A stretch of 64,000 bases of DNA from Mesorhizobium amorphae (lineage in GTDB: Bacteria > Pseudomonadota > Alphaproteobacteria > Rhizobiales > Rhizobiaceae), in assembly GCA_003240775.1 (NCBI GenBank), contig QFNI01000016.1, positions 1 through 64,000 of the forward strand, given 5' to 3'. A program made the position numbers and the translations under genes. The notes under the pieces are model-generated. The model saw nothing but the letters and a program-made list of their open reading frames with translations. It was not told where the DNA came from and searched no databases. Position 1 is the first letter of the stretch. Each line of letters begins with the position of its first letter. Of the stretch, positions 46,821-57,139 are shown one piece after another.

Positions 46821-47243
46821 ATGCTGCCGGGCATCACCAAAGCCGGATTCGAACTCGACCGCAGGCTGGAAGGCGACAGCGAGCCCGTGATGTGGCTCGG
46901 CCTGTGCGAGCTGCGCATCATGGACGACGCGCGCTGGCCCTGGTTCATCCTGGTGCCGCAGCGGCCGGGCATCGAAGAGATCCACGACCTCACCCCGCTC
47001 GATCAGGCCATGCTGACCTTCGAAAGCAACATGGTGGCGCAAGCCGTGAAGCGGGTCACGCGCTGCACCAAGATCAACACGGGCGCGCTCGGCAACGTCG
47101 TGCGCCAGCTGCACTTCCACGTGGTGGCCCGGTCGGAGGGCGACGCCTGCTGGCCCGGACCGGTCTGGGGCAACGGCCCGCGCGAGCCCTATCGCCGCGA
47201 GGACCTGCACACCCTGGCAGAGCGCGTGCGCGCAGCCCTCTGA
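46821..47243 (+). CDS. HIT-family protein
   Basis: A 140-residue protein of the histidine-triad superfamily. The motif region reads VVRQLHFHVVARSEGDACWP, so the first His of the usual triad is replaced by Gln while the other two remain. The block DARWPWFILVPQRPGIEEI is typical of this proteobacterial subgroup. It is probably a nucleotide-binding hydrolase. The ATG at 46821 follows GGGGGAG. nudC begins 3 bp after its stop. Confidence 0.85.
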   Translation: MLPGITKAGFELDRRLEGDSEPVMWLGLCELRIMDDARWPWFILVPQRPGIEEIHDLTPLDQAMLTFESNMVAQAVKRVTRCTKINTGALGNVVRQLHFHVVARSEGDACWPGPVWGNGPREPYRREDLHTLAERVRAAL

Positions 47244-47245
47244 GC

Positions 47246-48178
47246 ATGGTCCATCGCTTTCCCCTTTGGGACGCGCCGCAGCGCGAGCCGAGCGCTGCGA
47301 CAGCTTTTGCCGACAACCGCCTCGACCGCCGCTCGGAGAACCGTGGCGACGATGACGCGGTCCACGCCCTCGAAGACCCCGCGGCCCGCCTCGTGCTGAT
47401 CGAGCGCGGCCAGGTCTGGTTCCAAGGGGCCCGAGCCCTCCACACGGTGGAAGAAACGAAGTCGGCCGGCCTCGACCCCGCGGGCGCGGTGCTTCTCGGC
47501 TGGAGCGCGGAAGGGCCCGTGCTGGCGCTGGCACCCGGTGTGGAGGAGCCACCCGCCGACTGGGAAGCCGTTCCCTTGCGCTCGCTCTACACGCAGGGCC
47601 GCCTGCCTGCCGACCTGATCGGCGCGCTTGCCCAGGGTGCGGCACTCCTGAACTGGCACGGCGCCAACCGCTTCTGCGCGCGCTGCGGGCACGAAAGTGC
47701 GCCGCGCGGCGGCGGCGTCAAGCGCGTCTGCCCCCGTTGCGGGGCCGAGCACTTCCCGCGCACCGATCCTGTCGCCATCATGCTCGCCTTGCGCGAGGAT
47801 GCCTGCCTGCTCGGCCGCTCGCCGCATTTCGCGCCCGGCATGTTCTCCGCGCTCGCGGGCTTCATCGAACCCGGAGAGACGATGGAGAACGCGGTGCGCC
47901 GCGAGACCTTCGAGGAATCGGGCATCCGCATCGGCCGCGTCGCCTATCATGCGAGCCAGCCCTGGCCCTTCCCTCATTCCCTGATGCTCGGCTGCTTCGG
48001 CGAGGCGCTGACGCAAGAGGTCGCGCACGACACGACCGAGCTCGAAGCCTGCCGCTGGTTCGGGCGCGCGGAGGTCCGCTCCATGCTCGCCCGCACCCAC
48101 CCCGAGGGCCTGGCGGTGCCGCCCGAGGGCGCGATCGCCCACCATCTGATCCGCCACTGGGCTGAGTGGAGCGGCTAG
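47246..48178 (+). CDS. nudC: NAD(+) diphosphatase / NAD-cap decapping hydrolase
   Basis: A 310-residue Nudix enzyme that cleaves NADH and NAD(+) and can remove NAD caps from RNA. A zinc ribbon (FCARCGHE with VCPRCGAEHFPR) precedes the Nudix box GFIEPGETMENAVRRETFEE. The NudC-specific SQPWPFPHSLMLG follows it. Together with the HIT gene immediately upstream it forms a nucleotide-processing pair. Confidence 0.95.
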   Translation: MVHRFPLWDAPQREPSAATAFADNRLDRRSENRGDDDAVHALEDPAARLVLIERGQVWFQGARALHTVEETKSAGLDPAGAVLLGWSAEGPVLALAPGVEEPPADWEAVPLRSLYTQGRLPADLIGALAQGAALLNWHGANRFCARCGHESAPRGGGVKRVCPRCGAEHFPRTDPVAIMLALREDACLLGRSPHFAPGMFSALAGFIEPGETMENAVRRETFEESGIRIGRVAYHASQPWPFPHSLMLGCFGEALTQEVAHDTTELEACRWFGRAEVRSMLARTHPEGLAVPPEGAIAHHLIRHWAEWSG

Positions 48179-48247
48179 CCGAACTCTGCGCCAAGCTGGC
48201 AACACTTGTCATCGAGCATCCGGTCTGCGCGGTCCGTGGTGCAACAC

Positions 48248-48287
48248 CGTCACGGCATGGATTCTCGGGTCAAGCCCGAGAATGACG
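48248..48287. repeat. Short palindromic intergenic repeat
   Basis: ATTCTCGGG and CCCGAGAAT (48261-48269 with 48275-48283) form a 9-bp stem with a 5-nt loop, flanked by CGTCA and TGACG, which also pair. This layout matches a palindromic element common between genes in alphaproteobacteria. It lies between the convergent nudC and pheA genes. Only one copy is seen in the window. Confidence 0.65.
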
Positions 48288-48391
48288 AAGGTGAGGTGGT
48301 GGAGTGGTCTGGCAACATACGCTACGCAACCATCGACTCTCGGCAAGACGACCGACGGTGCGCCTCAACCCAGCCAGGCGGATAAACTCCC

Positions 48392-49252
48392 TCAGTCTCC
48401 CACCGCCTGCGTGTCCCGCCAGGGATGGGCGTCGTAGACGCCGAGGATTCGCACCTCGCGCGAGAAGAAGGCCAGTTCCTTGAGGGCTTGGGCGACGTTG
48501 GGATCGTCGGGATGACCCTCCACATCCGCATAGAACTGCGTCGCGAAGAACGTGCCGCCGAGCTGGTAGCTCTCCAGCTTGGTCATGTTGACCCCGTTGG
48601 TCGCGAACCCGCCCATCGCCTTGTAGAGCGCGGCGGGGATGTTGTGCACGCGGAACACGAAGGTGGTCATCATGCGGCGTGCCGCATCGGTGCGCGCGGC
48701 ACGGCTTTCCTTGGGCGAAAGCACCACGAAGCGGGTGACGTTGGTGTCGGTGTCCTCGACGTTGCGCTTGACGATGTCGAGCCCGTAGAGCGAGGCGGCG
48801 AGCTCGGGCGAAAGCGCCGCCATCGAAGGATCGCCCTCGTCGCGGATCATGCGCGCGGCCCCCGCCGTGTCGCCCGCCACGACCGCCTTCCAGCGATGCT
48901 CGCGGATGATCCGGCGGCACTGGCCGAGCCCGTGGATATGGCTGTGCACCGAGCGGATCTGCTCGATCCCCGTGCCCGGCAGGACCATCAGGTGGAAGTG
49001 GATCGGCAGGAAGTACTCGCCCACGATGTGCAGGCGCGATTCCGGCAGAAGGTGGTGAATGTCTGCCACGCGGCCCGCGATCGTGTTCTCGATCGGGATC
49101 ATGGCGAGATCGGCAGCGCCGTTCTCCACGGCCGCGAACGCGTCCTCGAAGGTCGCGCACGGCAGCGGCTCCATGGCGGGGAACATGTTGCGAGCGGCTG
49201 TGTCAGAGTTCGCGCCGGGCTCGCCCTGGAAGGCGATCCTGTTCGTGGTCAT
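48392..49252 (-). CDS. pheA: Prephenate dehydratase
   Basis: A 286-residue enzyme that converts prephenate to phenylpyruvate in phenylalanine synthesis. The catalytic domain begins RIAFQGEPGANSDTAARNMF and contains the VTRFVVL motif with Thr and Arg. The C-terminal ACT domain has the regulatory block KLESYQLGGTFFATQFYADV, so inhibition by phenylalanine is expected. It is 9 bp downstream of kdsB on the same strand. No chorismate mutase domain is fused. Confidence 0.95.
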   Translation of the reverse strand: MTTNRIAFQGEPGANSDTAARNMFPAMEPLPCATFEDAFAAVENGAADLAMIPIENTIAGRVADIHHLLPESRLHIVGEYFLPIHFHLMVLPGTGIEQIRSVHSHIHGLGQCRRIIREHRWKAVVAGDTAGAARMIRDEGDPSMAALSPELAASLYGLDIVKRNVEDTDTNVTRFVVLSPKESRAARTDAARRMMTTFVFRVHNIPAALYKAMGGFATNGVNMTKLESYQLGGTFFATQFYADVEGHPDDPNVAQALKELAFFSREVRILGVYDAHPWRDTQAVGD

Positions 49253-49261
49253 GGCGATTCC

Positions 49262-49987
49262 TTAAGCAAGGGCCGCGCGGGCGCGCTCGAGGTCCTCGGG
49301 CGTGTCGACGCCGAGCGGCACGCCGCCGACCAGCGCCACGTCGATGCGCATACCGGCTTCCAGCGCGCGCAATTGCTCGAGCTTCTCGCGCCGCTCGAGC
49401 ACGGAAGGCCGAAGCGCGACGAACCGCTCGAGCGCGTCACGGCGATAGGCGTAGAGCCCGACATGGTGGAAGTGCGGGCCTTCGCCATAAGGGGCGGTGG
49501 CGCGCGTGAAGTAGAGCGCGCGCAGGCGGTTCGGCCCAAGCGGGGTGCCAACGATCTTCACCACGTTGGGATTGGTGCGCTCGTCCTCGCGGGTGATCTC
49601 AACACCCAGCGTGCCGATGGCGACCTCGCGCTCGTCGAGCAACGCAAGCGCATCGCCCACGAGGCTGGGGTCGAGCGTCGGCAGGTCGCCCTGGACGTTG
49701 ACGATGCGGTCCACGCGGCCCTCGGGGTCGATGGTCCCCAGCGCTTCCCAGATGCGGTCGGAGCCGGATTCATGGGTGGGTGCGGTCATCACAGCCTCGA
49801 AGCCATGGCGCTCCACCGCTTCCTTCACGCCTCGGAAATCGGTCGCCACCACGACGCGGCCGACGCCGCTCTCGCGGGCGCGGCGCGCCACGTGCACGAT
49901 CATCGGCAGGCCGGCGATCGGGGCCAGCGGCTTTTCGGGCAGTCGGGTCGAGCCCAGGCGGGCGGGAATCAGGACGAGTGCGGTCAT
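49262..49987 (-). CDS. kdsB: 3-deoxy-manno-octulosonate cytidylyltransferase
   Basis: A 241-residue enzyme that activates Kdo with CTP for LPS inner-core synthesis. It has the nucleotide-binding [20 protein letters not shown], the block [18 protein letters not shown], and [16 protein letters not shown]. The ATG at 49987 is used; in-frame sequence upstream to 50035 is not conserved. It is divergent from the cytochrome c gene. Confidence 0.96.
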   Translation of the reverse strand: MTALVLIPARLGSTRLPEKPLAPIAGLPMIVHVARRARESGVGRVVVATDFRGVKEAVERHGFEAVMTAPTHESGSDRIWEALGTIDPEGRVDRIVNVQGDLPTLDPSLVGDALALLDEREVAIGTLGVEITREDERTNPNVVKIVGTPLGPNRLRALYFTRATAPYGEGPHFHHVGLYAYRRDALERFVALRPSVLERREKLEQLRALEAGMRIDVALVGGVPLGVDTPEDLERARAALA

Positions 49988-50169
49988 GGCAGGAAGCGCG
50001 CTTTGGGTGACGGCGAAAGTGTCAAAACGCCTCACGGGCGCGGGGCCTTATAGGTGTTGCGCGGCTTGCGCAAAAGACCTAGTTTCGCCGCGGTTTCAGG
50101 GGTGGTCCCGGCCGCTCGCGGGCGTTTGCCCGCAATGCGCCGCCCTCCCGTCGGGCAAGAGGCGTGCGG

Positions 50170-50979
50170 ATGGATTCCTTCGAGTTCAACAAGGTCATCG
50201 GAGCGGTGCTGGGAGCGTTCTTCCTCCTGTTCTCGGTGGCCATCGTTTCGGACGCGATCTTTGCCGCGCCCGCGCCCGAGCGGCCCGGCTACGTGATCGA
50301 GGCGGCCGAGCCCCAGGCGGGCGGCGCCGCCGAAGCTGCCGAGCGTCCCTCGATCGCGGTTCTGCTCGCTTCCGCCGATGCGGATGCCGGCGCCACCGCC
50401 TTCAAGAAGTGCCAGGCCTGCCATTCCGGCGAGAAGGGCGGTCCCAACAAGATCGGCCCCGACCTGTGGGATCTCGTGAACCGTCCCATCGCCACCCATG
50501 AGGGCTTCGCCTATTCGGGCGCCATGAAGGAATTCAGCCAGGGCGGCACCGTGGTGTGGGATTGGGATCACCTCGACCACTTCCTGCACGGCCCCAAGGC
50601 CTACATCTCCGGCACCGCCATGAGCTTCGCCGGCCTCAAGCGCGACGACGAGCGCGCCAACCTGATCGCTTACCTGCGCACGCTGTCCGACAACCCCGCA
50701 CCGCTGCCGGCGGCCGATGCGGCGCCTGCCGCCGAGGACGCGTCGGCTCCTGCCGGCGAGGCTGCCCCCGCCGCTGAAGGCGCCGCCGCTCCCGCTGAAG
50801 GCACCGCGCCCGCAGCCGAGACGCCCGCTCCGGCCACCGACGGCGCTGCAGCACCCGCGACCGAGGGCGCGGCACCGACCACGGCCGGCGAGCCCGTGCC
50901 CGCTCCCAACACCGGCGAGCCCGCAGCCAACTCGGCCGAGCCCGCAGCGCCCGCTGCCCCTGTCCAGCAGGCGCAGTGA
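50170..50979 (+). CDS. Membrane-anchored class I cytochrome c (CycM-like) with Ala/Pro-rich tail
   Basis: A 269-residue protein. One N-terminal membrane anchor covers about residues 9-30 and one haem c site, Cys81-Gln-Ala-Cys84-His85, follows. The distal Met is probably in [11 protein letters not shown]. The cytochrome domain ends near residue 178 ([13 protein letters not shown]). The last 90 residues are a repetitive Ala/Pro/Glu tail that would be disordered. It resembles CycM-type cytochrome c552, which passes electrons from the bc1 complex to the terminal oxidase. The ATG at 50170 follows AAGAGG. Confidence 0.93.
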   Translation: MDSFEFNKVIGAVLGAFFLLFSVAIVSDAIFAAPAPERPGYVIEAAEPQAGGAAEAAERPSIAVLLASADADAGATAFKKCQACHSGEKGGPNKIGPDLWDLVNRPIATHEGFAYSGAMKEFSQGGTVVWDWDHLDHFLHGPKAYISGTAMSFAGLKRDDERANLIAYLRTLSDNPAPLPAADAAPAAEDASAPAGEAAPAAEGAAAPAEGTAPAAETPAPATDGAAAPATEGAAPTTAGEPVPAPNTGEPAANSAEPAAPAAPVQQAQ

Positions 50980-51052
50980 GCCGATGCCGGGCGCAGCATG
51001 CTGCGCCCATGCACGACCCCGCGTCACGGCATTGTCATCGGCCCCGACCACG

Positions 51053-51080
51053 AAAAAGCCAGGCTCGCCCTGGCTTTTTT
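51053..51080 (+). terminator. Rho-independent terminator between cytochrome c and yej operon
   Basis: AAAAAGCCAGG and CCTGGCTTTTT form an 11-bp perfect stem (51053-51063 with 51069-51079) with a 5-nt loop, and a T-tract follows. It separates the cytochrome gene from yejA. Confidence 0.92.
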
Positions 51081-51142
51081 GTTGCCTGGCGGGATGATCC
51101 CGCCCTTCCCCCACCCCTTCTGCTGACAAGGATGGTTCCCAC

Positions 51143-53017
51143 ATGGCGGCATGGAAGACGAAGCCTCTTGCCCTTCTGCTCATGCTTTCGGTCGCGGCCC
51201 CGTCCGCGGCCTTGGGGCAGGAATGGCAGACCACGTCTTCGCTGCTCGGCGAAAGCAAATACGGCCAGAGCTTCGAGCGCTACGACTATGTGAACCCCGA
51301 CGCGCCCAAGGGCGGCACGCTGAACAGCGTGGTCTCCGGCACCTTCGACAGCTTCAACCCCTATATCGTGCGCGGCACGGCAGCGGCCGGCCTTCAGGCC
51401 TTCGGCGGTGGGCTTCTCTACGACACGCTGATGGAGCAGGCGACCGACGAACCGAGCGTGAGCCACCCTTTGGTGGCGGATGCCTACAAGCACCCTGCCG
51501 ACTATTCATCCGCAACCTATCGCCTTGATCCGAACGCGCGCTGGCATGACGGGCAGCCGATCACGGCGGAAGACGTGATCTGGTCTTTCGAGGTGCTCAA
51601 AGCCAACGCCGCGCAGTACAACCGCTATTACGAGAATGTCACGGAAGCGGTGAAGGTGGGCGAACGCGAGGTGGAGTTCCGCTTCGACCAGAAGGGCAAC
51701 CGTGAGCTGCCCAAGATCATGGGCGACCTCGTGGTGCTGCCCAGGCACTGGTGGGAAGGCACCGACGCGCGCGGCAACAAGCGCGACGTCACCCAGCCGA
51801 CGCTCGAGCCCCCGCTCGGCTCCGGCCCCTACAAGATCGCGAGCTTCCGCCCCGGCCAGGAGATCGTCTGGCAACGCGTGCCCGACTACTGGGCGGCGAA
51901 GCTTCCGGTGAAGATCGGCCGCGAGAATTTCGACGTGCGCCGATACACCTATATCCAGGACGACAGCGCATCCTTCGTGGCCTTCACCAAGGGTGGCATC
52001 CAGGACATCAAGCCCGAGAACAGCTCGCGGCGCTGGAACACGGCTTACAATTTTCCCGCGGCGACTGCGGGCGACGTGGTGCGCAAGGAGTTCGCGGCCA
52101 GCGCCTTCGTCAACATGCAGGGCTTCGTGATGAACACGCGGCGCCCGCTCTTTCAGGACGCGCGGGTGCGCCAGGCGCTGACCTGGGCCTTCGACTTCGA
52201 GACCATGAACCGCACCATCTTGTTCAACTCGTCGGTGCGCACGCAAAGCTACTTCGTCGGGGGCGATCTGGCTTCCAGCGGCGTTCCACAGGGCCGCGAG
52301 TTGGAGATCCTCTCGGAATTCAAGGACAGGTTGCCGCCCGCCCTTTTCACGGAGCCCTTCAAGCTTCCCGTCTACGACACGCCGCAGGCCGAGCGCGGCA
52401 ACCTGCGCGAGGCCATCCGGCTGTTCGGCGAAGCCGGCTGGAAGATCCAGAACGGTCGGATGACCAACGAGAAAACGGGAGAGCCCTTCCGCTTCCAGAT
52501 CCTGGGCAACGATGCGACGGATGAGATCCTGAGCAATCCCCTGATCGCCTCACTCCGCAAGATCGGCGTGGAGGTAGAGCTGCGCATCGTCGACCCCACG
52601 CAATACGTCAACCGGACCCGCGGCTTCGACTTCGACATGATCACGACCGTGCTGCCGCAAAGCGCCTCGCCCGGCAACGAGCAGCGCGACTACTGGTCGA
52701 CACGCGCCGCCGACGCGTCCGGCTCGCGCAACTATGCGGGCATCAAGAACCCGGTCGTAGATGCCTTGGTCGACAAGGTGATCTTTGCAGCCGACAACGA
52801 TGAGCTGCTCGCCGCGACGCATGCGCTCGACCGCGTGCTCCTGTGGGATTTCTACGTCATCCCGCAGTTCCACCGGCCGGTCGTCTGGTATGCTTACTGG
52901 AACAAGTTCGGCATGCCCGAGAAGCAGCCGGAATATATCGGCGCCGATGTCGAATCCTGGTGGATCGACTCGGCCAAGGAGCAGGCACTGGCGGCCAAGT
53001 ACCGGAGCCAGAATTGA
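51143..53017 (+). CDS. yejA: Peptide ABC transporter substrate-binding protein YejA (first copy)
   Basis: A 624-residue periplasmic SBP_bac_5 protein with a Sec signal peptide ending AALGQ. The family start FERYDYVNPDAPKGGTLN is the YejA hallmark, and the last part has QFHRPVVWYAYWNKFGMP. It binds peptides for import. It opens a five-gene yej operon and overlaps the second binding protein gene by 4 bp (TTGA). Rhizobial Yej systems take up antimicrobial or nodule peptides and affect tolerance to them, as known from Brucella and Sinorhizobium. Confidence 0.94.
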   Translation: MAAWKTKPLALLLMLSVAAPSAALGQEWQTTSSLLGESKYGQSFERYDYVNPDAPKGGTLNSVVSGTFDSFNPYIVRGTAAAGLQAFGGGLLYDTLMEQATDEPSVSHPLVADAYKHPADYSSATYRLDPNARWHDGQPITAEDVIWSFEVLKANAAQYNRYYENVTEAVKVGEREVEFRFDQKGNRELPKIMGDLVVLPRHWWEGTDARGNKRDVTQPTLEPPLGSGPYKIASFRPGQEIVWQRVPDYWAAKLPVKIGRENFDVRRYTYIQDDSASFVAFTKGGIQDIKPENSSRRWNTAYNFPAATAGDVVRKEFAASAFVNMQGFVMNTRRPLFQDARVRQALTWAFDFETMNRTILFNSSVRTQSYFVGGDLASSGVPQGRELEILSEFKDRLPPALFTEPFKLPVYDTPQAERGNLREAIRLFGEAGWKIQNGRMTNEKTGEPFRFQILGNDATDEILSNPLIASLRKIGVEVELRIVDPTQYVNRTRGFDFDMITTVLPQSASPGNEQRDYWSTRAADASGSRNYAGIKNPVVDALVDKVIFAADNDELLAATHALDRVLLWDFYVIPQFHRPVVWYAYWNKFGMPEKQPEYIGADVESWWIDSAKEQALAAKYRSQN

Positions 53018-54885
53018 GCGCGCGCGCAGGCTGGACGCGGCGGCGCTTCCTCGGTGCGGGCGGCGCGGCCCTTGTTGCGCCCTTCCTGCCCGATGCGGCC
53101 CTGGCAGCGCTCGCCACCGAGACGCCGCTCCACGGCATCTCGGCCTTCGGCGACCTCAAATATCCGCCGGGCTTCACGCATTTCGACTACGCCTCGCCCG
53201 ATGCGCCGAAAGGCGGCACGTTCCGCTTCGCGCCGCCCAACTGGGGCTACAACCAGAGCGTCCTCACCTTCAACACGCTGAACTCCTTCGCCCTGCGCGG
53301 CGAGGCGCCGGCGCGCATGGAAATGTGCTTCGACAGCCTGATGACGGCCGCGCTCGATGAGCCCGACGCGCTCTACTGCCGGTTGGCCGAGCATGTGACG
53401 GTCTCGGCCGACCGCAACACCTTCAGCTTCAAGCTCAGGCCGGAAGCGCGCTTCCATGACGGCTCCACGCTCAAGGCATCGGATGCCGCCTATTCCTTCC
53501 GCCTCCTCAAGGAAAAGGGCCACCCGACCTTCCTGCTGCCGCTGGCGAAGCTCAAGGCGGCGGAAAGCGACGGCGAGACCTTGCGTCTGGTGCTCGACGG
53601 CACCCAATCGCCGCGGCTGATCCTGACGCTCGCGCTGTTTCCGGTCCTGTCGGAAGCCGACACGGAAGCCAATGGCTTCGAGCGCGGGGCATCCGTGCCG
53701 CTTCTGGGCTCGGGCGCCTACAAGGTCGGCCGCGTCAACATGGGCCGGTCCATCGAATACGAGCGCGTGGCCGATTATTGGGGCAGAGACCTCCCCGTCA
53801 ACCGGGGGCTCTACCACTTCGACCGCATCCGCATCGAGTTCTTCGGCGAGCGGCAGGCAGCCTTCGAAGCCTTCAAGAAGGGCGACATCCAGTTCCGCCA
53901 GGAGTTCACCGCGCGCGTCTGGGCGACCGGCTACGACTTTCCCGCGGTAAGCGACGGCCGCGTGGTGAAGCGCGAGTTTCCCGCCGACACGCGACCGATC
54001 ATGCAGGCCCTGGCGCTCAACCAGCGGCGTGCGCGGTTCAAGGATGTGCGCGTGCGCCGCGCGATCGGGCTCTGCTTCGACTACGAGTGGACCAACCGCA
54101 ACCTCTTCTTCGGCCTCTACGAACGCTCACAGTCGGCCTTCGAGCAATCGCCTCTCAAGGCGGAAGGGATGCCTTCGCCCGAAGAGCTCGCACTGCTCGA
54201 ACCCTTGCGCGGCCAGATCCCCGAGGAAGCGTTCGGCGAGCCCGTCCTGCAACCGGTCTCCAACGGCTCGGGCCGCGACCGCAAGCTGCTCGGCGAGGCG
54301 TCGAAGCTTCTTCGCGAGGCGGGCTGGGAACGCGAAGGCGGGCTCGTGCGCAAGGACGGCCAGACGCTTGCGCTGGAGATCCTGGTCGAGGACGACTCGC
54401 TTTCCCGCATCATGGGGCCGTTCGTCGAGAACCTGCGCGCGGTCGGCATCGACGCCGCCATCCGCCAGGTCGACTCCACCCAATACGAGAAGCGCCAGAC
54501 CGAGTTCGACTTCGACATCATGATGCAGGCGCTGTCCTTCACCGCCTCACCCACGCGCGACGAGGTGGCGGGCGTGTTTCATTCGGACGCCGCCGCGAGG
54601 CCCGGCTCGCGCAATCTGCCGGGCACGGCCGACCCAGCGATTGACGCGCTGGTGGATGCCGTGGGTCGCGCCGAAACTCGCGCGGAGCTTGAGACGGCGG
54701 CCCGCGCGCTCGACCGGGTCTTGCGCGCGCGGGCCGACTGGCTACCCAATTGGTTCTCTGCGAATCACCGGGCCGCCTTCTGGGACGTGTTCGGCTTCAC
54801 CGAACCCAAGCCCCCATACGGGTTCCCGGTCGAAACTCTTTGGTGGTGGGACGAGGCGAAGGCTGCGCGAATTGGACGGAACTGA
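53014..54885 (+). CDS. Peptide ABC transporter substrate-binding protein YejA (second copy)
   Basis: A 623-residue paralogue of the preceding protein, roughly 30% identical by eye, with the same FTHFDYASPDAPKGGTFRF start to the mature part. It has a Tat-like signal (WTRRRFLGAGGAALVAPFLP) in contrast to the Sec signal of the first copy. The start appears to be TTG at 53014, within the stop of the first gene, so it is translationally coupled. Two binding proteins probably feed the same permease with different peptides. Confidence 0.92.
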   Translation: MSARAGWTRRRFLGAGGAALVAPFLPDAALAALATETPLHGISAFGDLKYPPGFTHFDYASPDAPKGGTFRFAPPNWGYNQSVLTFNTLNSFALRGEAPARMEMCFDSLMTAALDEPDALYCRLAEHVTVSADRNTFSFKLRPEARFHDGSTLKASDAAYSFRLLKEKGHPTFLLPLAKLKAAESDGETLRLVLDGTQSPRLILTLALFPVLSEADTEANGFERGASVPLLGSGAYKVGRVNMGRSIEYERVADYWGRDLPVNRGLYHFDRIRIEFFGERQAAFEAFKKGDIQFRQEFTARVWATGYDFPAVSDGRVVKREFPADTRPIMQALALNQRRARFKDVRVRRAIGLCFDYEWTNRNLFFGLYERSQSAFEQSPLKAEGMPSPEELALLEPLRGQIPEEAFGEPVLQPVSNGSGRDRKLLGEASKLLREAGWEREGGLVRKDGQTLALEILVEDDSLSRIMGPFVENLRAVGIDAAIRQVDSTQYEKRQTEFDFDIMMQALSFTASPTRDEVAGVFHSDAAARPGSRNLPGTADPAIDALVDAVGRAETRAELETAARALDRVLRARADWLPNWFSANHRAAFWDVFGFTEPKPPYGFPVETLWWWDEAKAARIGRN

Positions 54886-54906
54886 CAGCCGCGCGGGTGC
54901 CCGCTG

Positions 54907-55998
54907 ATGGGCGCCTATATTCTTCGCCGCATTCTGCTGATGATCCCCACGATCCTCGGCATCATGGCGATCTCGTTTCTGGTGATCCAGTTCGCGCCCG
55001 GCGGGCCGGTGGAACAGGTGATCGCGCGCATCTCGGGCCAGGCGGGCGACGGGCTCTCGGGCGGCGGGGCCGATGCCGGCACCGGCAATTTCGACGCCTC
55101 GGGCTCGGGCTCCTCGCAATATCGCGGCGCGCAGGGGCTCGATCCCGAATTCATCGCGAGCCTGGAGCGCCAGTTCGGCTTCGACCGCCCGCCCCTCGAA
55201 CGCTTCGGCAAGATGCTGTGGGACTATGCCCGCTTCGACTTCGGCGAGAGCTATTTCCGCGACATCGCCGTGATCGACCTGATCCTGGAAAAGATGCCGG
55301 TCTCCATCTCGCTCGGGCTTTGGATCACGCTGATCTCCTACCTGATCTCGATTCCGCTCGGCATCCGCAAGGCGGTGGCAGACGGCTCGTCCTTCGATAC
55401 CTGGACGTCGGCAATCGTCATCATCGGCTATGCCATTCCGGGCTTTCTGTTCGCCATCTTCCTGATGGTCTTGTTCGCCGGCGGCTCCTTCTTCGACTGG
55501 TTCCCCCTGCGCGGGCTGACCTCGGAGAATTGGAGCCAGCTTTCCTGGCCGATGAAGATCCTCGATTATCTCTGGCACCTCGCCTTGCCGCTCACGGCCA
55601 TGGTGCTGTCGGCCTTCGCCACGCTCACGCTTCTGACCAAGAACTCGTTCCTGGAGGAGATCCGCAAGCAGTATGTGGTGACCGCGCGCGCCAAGGGCCT
55701 TTCGCCCAACCAAGTGCTTTACGGTCACGTGTTCCGCAACGCGATGCTGATCATCGTAGCGGGTTTCCCGAGCGCCTTCATCTCGGCCTTCTTCACGGGC
55801 TCGCTGCTTATCGAGAACATCTTCTCGCTCGACGGCCTGGGCCTTCTCGGCTACCGCTCGGTGCTCGACCGCGACTATCCCGTGGTGTTCGCGAACCTCT
55901 ACATCCTGTCGCTGATCGGCCTCGTGGTCGGGCTGATCTCCGATCTCACCTACACATGGATCGATCCGCGCATCGATTTCGAGAAGCGCGATGTCTGA
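54907..55998 (+). CDS. yejB: Peptide ABC transporter permease YejB
   Basis: A 363-residue inner-membrane permease with six helices. The first helix is [20 protein letters not shown], and a periplasmic loop of about 90 residues follows it. The EAA-type loop that contacts the ATPase reads [20 protein letters not shown]. It overlaps yejE by 8 bp. Confidence 0.95.
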   Translation: MGAYILRRILLMIPTILGIMAISFLVIQFAPGGPVEQVIARISGQAGDGLSGGGADAGTGNFDASGSGSSQYRGAQGLDPEFIASLERQFGFDRPPLERFGKMLWDYARFDFGESYFRDIAVIDLILEKMPVSISLGLWITLISYLISIPLGIRKAVADGSSFDTWTSAIVIIGYAIPGFLFAIFLMVLFAGGSFFDWFPLRGLTSENWSQLSWPMKILDYLWHLALPLTAMVLSAFATLTLLTKNSFLEEIRKQYVVTARAKGLSPNQVLYGHVFRNAMLIIVAGFPSAFISAFFTGSLLIENIFSLDGLGLLGYRSVLDRDYPVVFANLYILSLIGLVVGLISDLTYTWIDPRIDFEKRDV

Positions 55999-57139
55999 GA
56001 TCCAGCTCAAGTCGGAAGTCGAGCGCCAGCGCGACGAGGCGCAGCCCTGGCTTTCGCCGCTCAACAAGCGGCGCTGGCAGAACTTCAAGGCCAACCGCCG
56101 CGGATACTGGTCGCTGTGGATCTTCGGCGTTCTCTTCGTGCTCACCTGCTGCGCGGAGCTGATCGCCAACGACCGTCCGATCTTCGGCGTCTACAAGGGC
56201 GAGTTCATCGCACCCGTCTTCGTCGATTACCCCGAAGAGAAGTTCGGCGGCTTCTACGCCGTCACCGACTACCGCGACCCCGTGATCGCCGACGAGATCG
56301 AGGCGAATGGCTGGCTGGTCTGGCCGCCGATCCGCTATTCCTACAACACCGCCAACAACGAAATCCCCGAAGCCGCGCCCGCCAAGCCCTCCTGGATGTA
56401 TTCCAAGGAGGAGCGTTGCGCGCGCTACGCCCAAGGCGTGGACGACCCCGCCTGCCGGATCGGCAACTGGAACTGGCTGGGCACGGACGACGGCGCGCGC
56501 GACGTGGCTGCCCGCGTAATCTACGGCTTCCGCATTTCCGTCTTGTTCGGGCTGATGCTGACGCTCGGCTCCGCCGTGATCGGCGTCTCGGCGGGTGCCG
56601 TGCAGGGCTATTTCGGCGGCTGGACCGACATCATCTTCCAGCGCTTCATCGAGATCTGGACGGCGATCCCGCTGCTCTATCTCCTGATGATCGTGGCGGC
56701 CATCCTGCCGCCGGGCTTCTTCATCCTGCTCTTCCTGATGCTGCTGTTTTCCTGGGTGGGCTTCGTGGGCGTGGTGCGCGCCGAGTTCCTGCGCGCGCGC
56801 AACTTCGAATATGTGAATGCCGCGCGTGCGCTGGGCGTGCCCAACCGCACGATCATGTGGCGCCACCTCCTGCCCAACGCGATGGTGGCGACGCTGACCT
56901 TCCTGCCCTTCATCCTGAACGGCTCGATCACGACCCTCACCTCGCTCGATTTCCTGGGCTTCGGCCTGCCGCCGGGCTCCGCCTCGCTCGGCGAACTCCT
57001 TCGCCAGGGCCAGCGCAACCTGAACGCGCCATGGCTTGGGCTCTCGGGCTTCGTGGTGATCTCGGTGATGCTGTCGCTGCTGATCTTCATCGGCGAGGCG
57101 ACACGCGATGCGTTCGACCCGAGGAAGACGTTCCGGTGA
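55991..57139 (+). CDS. yejE: Peptide ABC transporter permease YejE
   Basis: A 382-residue permease, partner of YejB. It has a long N-terminal cytoplasmic and first-helix region ending [19 protein letters not shown], a periplasmic domain, then the binding-protein-dependent transport core with the ATPase-contacting loop [20 protein letters not shown]. Its stop codon touches the left arm of the vapBC operator. Confidence 0.95.
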   Translation: MSEIQLKSEVERQRDEAQPWLSPLNKRRWQNFKANRRGYWSLWIFGVLFVLTCCAELIANDRPIFGVYKGEFIAPVFVDYPEEKFGGFYAVTDYRDPVIADEIEANGWLVWPPIRYSYNTANNEIPEAAPAKPSWMYSKEERCARYAQGVDDPACRIGNWNWLGTDDGARDVAARVIYGFRISVLFGLMLTLGSAVIGVSAGAVQGYFGGWTDIIFQRFIEIWTAIPLLYLLMIVAAILPPGFFILLFLMLLFSWVGFVGVVRAEFLRARNFEYVNAARALGVPNRTIMWRHLLPNAMVATLTFLPFILNGSITTLTSLDFLGFGLPPGSASLGELLRQGQRNLNAPWLGLSGFVVISVMLSLLIFIGEATRDAFDPRKTFR

